Assembly (NCBI GenBank): GCA_003695765.1
Contig: RFHQ01000127.1
Location: forward strand, 1-36,957
Source: Gammaproteobacteria bacterium
GTDB lineage: Bacteria; Pseudomonadota; Gammaproteobacteria; Steroidobacterales; GCA-2729495
Direction: 5' to 3'
DNA length: 36,957 nucleotides
The notes below the pieces were generated by a model. It was not told where the DNA came from. It saw only the letters and a program-made list of their open reading frames with translations, and searched no databases. The position numbers and the translations under genes were made by a program. This document shows, one piece after another, positions 33,739-36,957 of this stretch; positions within the stretch are counted from its first letter, which is position 1, and every line of letters starts with the position of its first letter.

Positions 33739-35520
33739 TCAGTAAACGCGGGCCTTCGGTGGCACCGGTTCGACCTCGTCCGTGCCGGTGGACATTTCCA
33801 CCGGCCGGTAATCGAAACGCACTTCCCAGCCCGGCTGCAGCCAGGTCAGCGTGTGTTTCATCCAGTTTTCGTCGTCGCGATCCGGATAGTCTTCGCGCGC
33901 ATGCGCCCCCCGGCTTTCCGTGCGATTCTCGGCGGCGCGAATCGCGACCTGCGCCTGCGCCAGCAGATTCTCCAGCTCCAGGGTCTCGACCAGGTCGGTG
34001 TTCCAGATCAGGCCGCGATCGCTGACGCGCACGTCGCTGAAACTGTCGGCGCAGGCAGCCAGCTTGCGGATCCCGTCGCGCAGCGAATCGCCGGTGCGGA
34101 ACACCGGTGCATGCTGCTGCATGATCTTCTGCATCTCCAGCCGGATCTCGGCCGTCGGGCGGCTGCCATTGGCCTGCCGCAGGCGGTCCAGCCGCTCCAC
34201 CGCGTTCTGTCCCGCGTCCGCCGGCAAGGGCCGCTGGCGGGCGCCCGGCTGCAGCACCTCGGCACAGCGGTGCGCGACCGATCGCCCGAAGACGACCAGG
34301 TCCAGCAGCGAGTTCGAACCCAGCCGGTTGGCGCCGTGCACCGACACGCAGGCGGCTTCACCGGCCGCCATCAGGCCCGGCACCACTTCATCGGCACCGT
34401 CCCGGCGCGTCAGGACTTCTCCGTGCACATTGGTCGGAATCCCACCCATGTTGTAGTGCGCGGTCGGCACCACCGGGATCGGCTCCCGCGTGACGTCGAC
34501 GCCGGCGAATATCCGCGCCGTTTCCGCGATGCCGGGCAGCCGTTCCTCGATCACGTCCGGGCCGAGATGCTCGAGGTGCAGGTAGATGTGATCCTTGTCC
34601 GGACCGACGCCCCGACCCTCGCGGATCTCGATGGTCATCGACCGGCTGACGACGTCGCGCGAGGCCAGGTCCTTGGCATTCGGCGCATAGCGTTCCATGA
34701 AACGCTCGCCCTCGGAGTTCGTCAGGTAGCCGCCTTCGCCGCGAGCGCCTTCCGTGATCAGGCAGCCGGCACCGTAGATCCCGGTCGGGTGGAACTGGAT
34801 GAATTCCATGTCCTGCAACGGCAGTCCGGCCCGCAGCACCATGCCATTGCCGTCGCCGGTGCAGGTGTGCGCCGAGGTGCAGGAGAAATAGGTGCGCCCG
34901 TAGCCGCCGGTCGCCAGCACCACGCGTTGCGCGCGGAAGCGATGCAGCCGGCCGGTGGCCAGGTCCAGCGCGACGACGCCACGGCACTCGCCGTCCTGCA
35001 TGATCAGGTCGATGGCGAAATACTCGACGTAGAAGGTGGCGTCGTGCTTCAGGGACTGCTGGTACAGGGTGTGCAGCATCGCATGGCCGGTCCGGTCCGC
35101 CGCCGCACAGGTTCGCTGCGCCGTGCCCTCACCGAAGTGCGTGGTCATGCCACCGAAGGGCCGTTGATAGATGCGCCCGTCTTCGGTGCGGGAGAACGGC
35201 ACGCCATAGTGTTCCAGTTCGATCACGGCGGCCGGAGCTTCCCTGCACATGTAGGCGATCGCCGCCTGGTCACCGAGCCAGTCGGAGCCCTTGACCGTGT
35301 CGTACATGTGCCAGCGCCAGTCGTCCTCGCCCATGTTGCCCAGCGCCGCGCTGATACCGCCCTGCGCCGCGACCGTATGGCTGCGGGTCGGAAAGACCTT
35401 GCTGATGCAGGCCGTGGCAAGCCCGGCCTCGGCGAGGCCGAACGTAGCCCGCAGGCCGGCGCCACCGGCGCCGACGACGACGACGTCGTAGCTGTGGTCG
35501 ATGAACTCGTAGTCGCTCAT
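33739..35520 (-). CDS. sdhA: Succinate dehydrogenase flavoprotein subunit
   Basis: A 593-residue catalytic subunit that oxidises succinate to fumarate (E. coli 588). The N-terminal dinucleotide fold [20 protein letters not shown] is followed by [17 protein letters not shown], where the His should carry covalent FAD. Further family motifs are [30 protein letters not shown] and [16 protein letters not shown]; the C-terminus ends [11 protein letters not shown] as in other SdhA proteins. ATG shares ATGA with the sdhD stop. Confidence 0.98.
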   Translation of the reverse strand: MSDYEFIDHSYDVVVVGAGGAGLRATFGLAEAGLATACISKVFPTRSHTVAAQGGISAALGNMGEDDWRWHMYDTVKGSDWLGDQAAIAYMCREAPAAVIELEHYGVPFSRTEDGRIYQRPFGGMTTHFGEGTAQRTCAAADRTGHAMLHTLYQQSLKHDATFYVEYFAIDLIMQDGECRGVVALDLATGRLHRFRAQRVVLATGGYGRTYFSCTSAHTCTGDGNGMVLRAGLPLQDMEFIQFHPTGIYGAGCLITEGARGEGGYLTNSEGERFMERYAPNAKDLASRDVVSRSMTIEIREGRGVGPDKDHIYLHLEHLGPDVIEERLPGIAETARIFAGVDVTREPIPVVPTAHYNMGGIPTNVHGEVLTRRDGADEVVPGLMAAGEAACVSVHGANRLGSNSLLDLVVFGRSVAHRCAEVLQPGARQRPLPADAGQNAVERLDRLRQANGSRPTAEIRLEMQKIMQQHAPVFRTGDSLRDGIRKLAACADSFSDVRVSDRGLIWNTDLVETLELENLLAQAQVAIRAAENRTESRGAHAREDYPDRDDENWMKHTLTWLQPGWEVRFDYRPVEMSTGTDEVEPVPPKARVY

Positions 35521-35900
35521 GTCCCGGACCCCACGGCGATCACGACGATCGCAAATATCCCGCTGACCGCGGCCAGCAGGTGCAGGAATTGATTCAGCAC
35601 GAGCGCGATCAGCAGGGCCGGCCCGTGCAGATAGTCCTCGATCACGACCCTGAGGCCGAGGCGCGAGTGATAGAGCACAGCGACCAGCAGCAGGATCAGC
35701 AGAATCGCGTGGGCCGGTTCTGCGATCCAGCTGCGCACCAGCTCATATTGACCGTGCTCGAGACCGAGCATGGAAAACGCGAACCAGAGACCCAGCGGCG
35801 CGATCGCGACGGCGCTGAGCCGCTGGCCCAGCCAGTCGCCGGTGCCCTCGCGGGCGGACCCGAGGCCGAGGACCCGGCGTAACGGCGTTTGCAGGCTCAT
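35517..35900 (-). CDS. sdhD: Succinate dehydrogenase membrane anchor subunit SdhD
   Basis: A 127-residue protein with three membrane helices. [15 protein letters not shown] contains the haem-ligand His and the conserved Asp-Tyr near the quinone site, at the end of helix two. It starts [30 protein letters not shown], a typical SdhD opening. It anchors the complex with SdhC and starts 4 bases after the sdhC stop. Confidence 0.94.
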   Translation of the reverse strand: MSLQTPLRRVLGLGSAREGTGDWLGQRLSAVAIAPLGLWFAFSMLGLEHGQYELVRSWIAEPAHAILLILLLVAVLYHSRLGLRVVIEDYLHGPALLIALVLNQFLHLLAAVSGIFAIVVIAVGSGT

Positions 35901-35904
35901 CGCA

Positions 35905-36297
35905 TCAGCCTCCCTGTCCGGCCAGCGCCAGCAACCAGAACGCGACCGTCAGCAGGACGGCACTCAGCACCACGAGCCAGCCGGTCCGGCGCGCTTGCTG
36001 GCGCTCGAAACCGAGGCCGAGGTCCCAGCCGAGGTGCCGGATGCCGTTGCACAGGTGATAGAACAGGCAGAAGCTCCAGGCAGCCAGCAGCAGCGCGCCC
36101 ACGGGACCGGCGAGCCAGGCGTTCAGGCGCGCGTAGCCGGTGTAGCCGGCCGCGACGGCCAGCAACCAGCCGACGAGGACCAGAGCGCCCAGCGACAGCA
36201 TGACGCCGGTCGCGCGGTGGAGGATCGACAGGCTGTTGGAGACCTGCCAGCGGTAGATGCCCAGGTGGGGCGATAGCGGTCTGTCTGCTTGCGCCAT
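35905..36297 (-). CDS. sdhC: Succinate dehydrogenase cytochrome b556 subunit SdhC
   Basis: A 130-residue three-helix protein. RPLSPHLGIYRWQVSNSLSI and SILHRATGV form the quinone-site start of the family, and FYHLCNGIRHLGWDLG in helix two holds the haem-ligand His. It is the first gene of the sdhCDAB operon. The preceding 121 bases (36298-36418) separate it from the DUF1674 gene; I see no clear promoter there. Confidence 0.95.
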   Translation of the reverse strand: MAQADRPLSPHLGIYRWQVSNSLSILHRATGVMLSLGALVLVGWLLAVAAGYTGYARLNAWLAGPVGALLLAAWSFCLFYHLCNGIRHLGWDLGLGFERQQARRTGWLVVLSAVLLTVAFWLLALAGQGG

Positions 36298-36418
36298 GTG
36301 CTGTCCCTGAATCCAGCCGATGCGAAGGCTCGCGACCTTGCGGCACCCGGTGACTCAGGCGCGACGACGCGGCCGACGAGGCCAGGCTACCGCAAGGAGA
36401 AGATCAGTCCGCCAGGTG

Positions 36419-36619
36419 CTAGAAATCGATGCACCGTCCGCGCCGCTCCCAGTCGCCGTAGCGGGTCGGCTCCGGCCCGGCCGGCCCACCCAGCTCGCGC
36501 GGGCCGGCAGCGGGATCCGCGCCAGCGGCCGTGTCGCGCAGCCGCGGCTGCCTGCGGCGCGACTGCCGGTCGCTCCGGCCCGCCGTCTCGGGAAGCGATG
36601 ACGAAGGCGTTACTGACAT
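36419..36619 (-). CDS. DUF1674 protein, SDHAF4-like succinate dehydrogenase assembly factor
   Basis: A small protein ending GGPAGPEPTRYGDWERRGRCIDF, the DUF1674 signature found in mitochondrial SDHAF4. In eukaryotes SDHAF4 binds flavinylated Sdh1 and aids its joining to Sdh2. The N-terminal part is low-complexity. ATG at 36619 gives 66 residues; an upstream ATG at 36655 would give 78 but adds unlikely residues and lies almost in the divergent promoter space of ygfZ. Neither start has a strong ribosome-binding site. It sits immediately upstream of sdhC on the same strand, which supports a role in assembly of this complex. Confidence 0.82.
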   Translation of the reverse strand: MSVTPSSSLPETAGRSDRQSRRRQPRLRDTAAGADPAAGPRELGGPAGPEPTRYGDWERRGRCIDF

Positions 36620-36673
36620 CTGTTCAAGTGTGCCAGAATGCCAGGCGTTTTTCATCATCGGCCAAGACCAACG

Positions 36674-36957
36674 ATGCGGATCCTGCAGCTCGACGACTGG
36701 TGCGCAATCGAATTCAGCGGCGAAGATCGGATCGGCTTCCTGCAGGGTCAGCTGACACAGGACCTGCATCGGCTGGCCGCCGCCGCCAGTCCGCTGGCGG
36801 GCTGGTGCAATGCGCGCGGGCGCCTAGAAGCGCTGGGGCAGTTGCTGCCGGCACCGGATCGAATCTACTGGCTGCTTCCTGCCGATATCGCGGCGCCGAC
36901 GGTCGAGGCCATCGGGCGGTTCCGCCTGCGGGCCCGCGTGAACATCGAACCGAGTCC
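36674..36957 (+). CDS. ygfZ: YgfZ folate-binding protein, N-terminal part (cut by window end)
   Basis: An open frame from ATG at 36674 to the end of the window gives 94 residues. The start of the tetrahydrofolate-binding YgfZ/GcvT fold is recognisable: EDRIGFLQGQLTQDLHRLA and LAGWCNARGRLEALGQLLP. YgfZ supports iron-sulfur cluster enzymes and some tRNA modification. The family's KGCYxGQE motif would lie outside the window. In E. coli ygfZ is divergent from sdhE-ygfX, and here it is divergent from the whole sdh locus, so the linkage is partly conserved. Confidence 0.88.
   Translation, partial: MRILQLDDWCAIEFSGEDRIGFLQGQLTQDLHRLAAAASPLAGWCNARGRLEALGQLLPAPDRIYWLLPADIAAPTVEAIGRFRLRARVNIEPS

Noticed and set aside
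33853-35592. A 579-codon open frame opposite sdhA
   Set aside because: Mirror of the sdhA codons. Long reverse frames are expected in this GC-rich DNA, and no family motif or start context is seen.
1-36957. Defence island, prophage, insertion sequence, CRISPR or secretion system
   Set aside because: No transposase, integrase, repeat array, restriction or phage gene was seen on either strand. Nearly all genes belong to conserved core families.

Overview
The window is dense, GC-rich bacterial chromosome (coding sequence rich in GC-ending codons) from a gammaproteobacterium. The gene content and order support this: ptpA-kdsB-lpxK-exbD/exbB-comEC next to a probable RNase E tail, and mfd-csiV with an MTA/MTI phosphorylase and nagZ nearby, recall gene clusters known from Pseudomonas. 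The rpoE-rseA-rseB-rseC-lepA-lepB-rnc-era-recO-pdxJ-acpS string is the typical gammaproteobacterial sigma-E/algU locus. Genus cannot be fixed from sequence reading alone. I saw no tRNA, rRNA, insertion sequence, prophage or CRISPR array, and no gene-free stretch longer than about 235 bases.

Layout. Bases 1-738 (+) are an open, Arg/Ala/Gly-rich tail that most likely ends ribonuclease E. From 8252 down to 751 (-) runs an envelope cluster: comEC, exbB, exbD, msbA, lpxK, kdsB and a low-molecular-weight tyrosine phosphatase. A DUF2062 membrane protein (+, 8346-8867) converges with lolD. The lipoprotein-sorting transporter lolC-lolE-lolD (-) covers 12082-8858. A small exported protein, mfd and csiV (+) occupy 12317-16862 and meet a PAS/degenerate-GGDEF protein (-, 17761-16859) stop codon to stop codon.

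From 32271 down to 17895 nineteen genes lie head-to-tail on the minus strand with no gap above about 70 bases: rpoE, rseA, rseB, rseC, a DUF836 thioredoxin-fold protein, lepA, lepB, a DUF4845 protein, rnc, era, recO, pdxJ, acpS, a PolB-like exonuclease, rlmD, an L,D-transpeptidase, nagZ, hpt and an MTA/MTI phosphorylase. A good sigma-E-type promoter stands in front of rpoE, so the sigma factor probably activates its own operon. Upstream, also on the minus strand, is the succinate dehydrogenase locus: a DUF1674 (SDHAF4-like) protein, sdhC, sdhD, sdhA, sdhB, sdhE and a shortened YgfX-like ORF. ygfZ (+) is cut by the right end.

The genes mainly serve envelope construction (Kdo and lipid A synthesis and export, lipoprotein release, peptidoglycan recycling), envelope-stress control, translation and RNA processing, transcription-coupled repair, purine/methylthio salvage and respiration. 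I found no convincing new multi-gene system; this is mostly core chromosome. The points most worth a second look are: a catalytically degenerate GGDEF protein behind an AT-rich leader; an L,D-transpeptidase with no export signal; absence of a degP/mucD gene from the sigma-E operon; a succinate dehydrogenase locus carrying two flavinylation-type assembly factors; a 30% GC patch inside lpxK; and an msbA gene without an ATG start.
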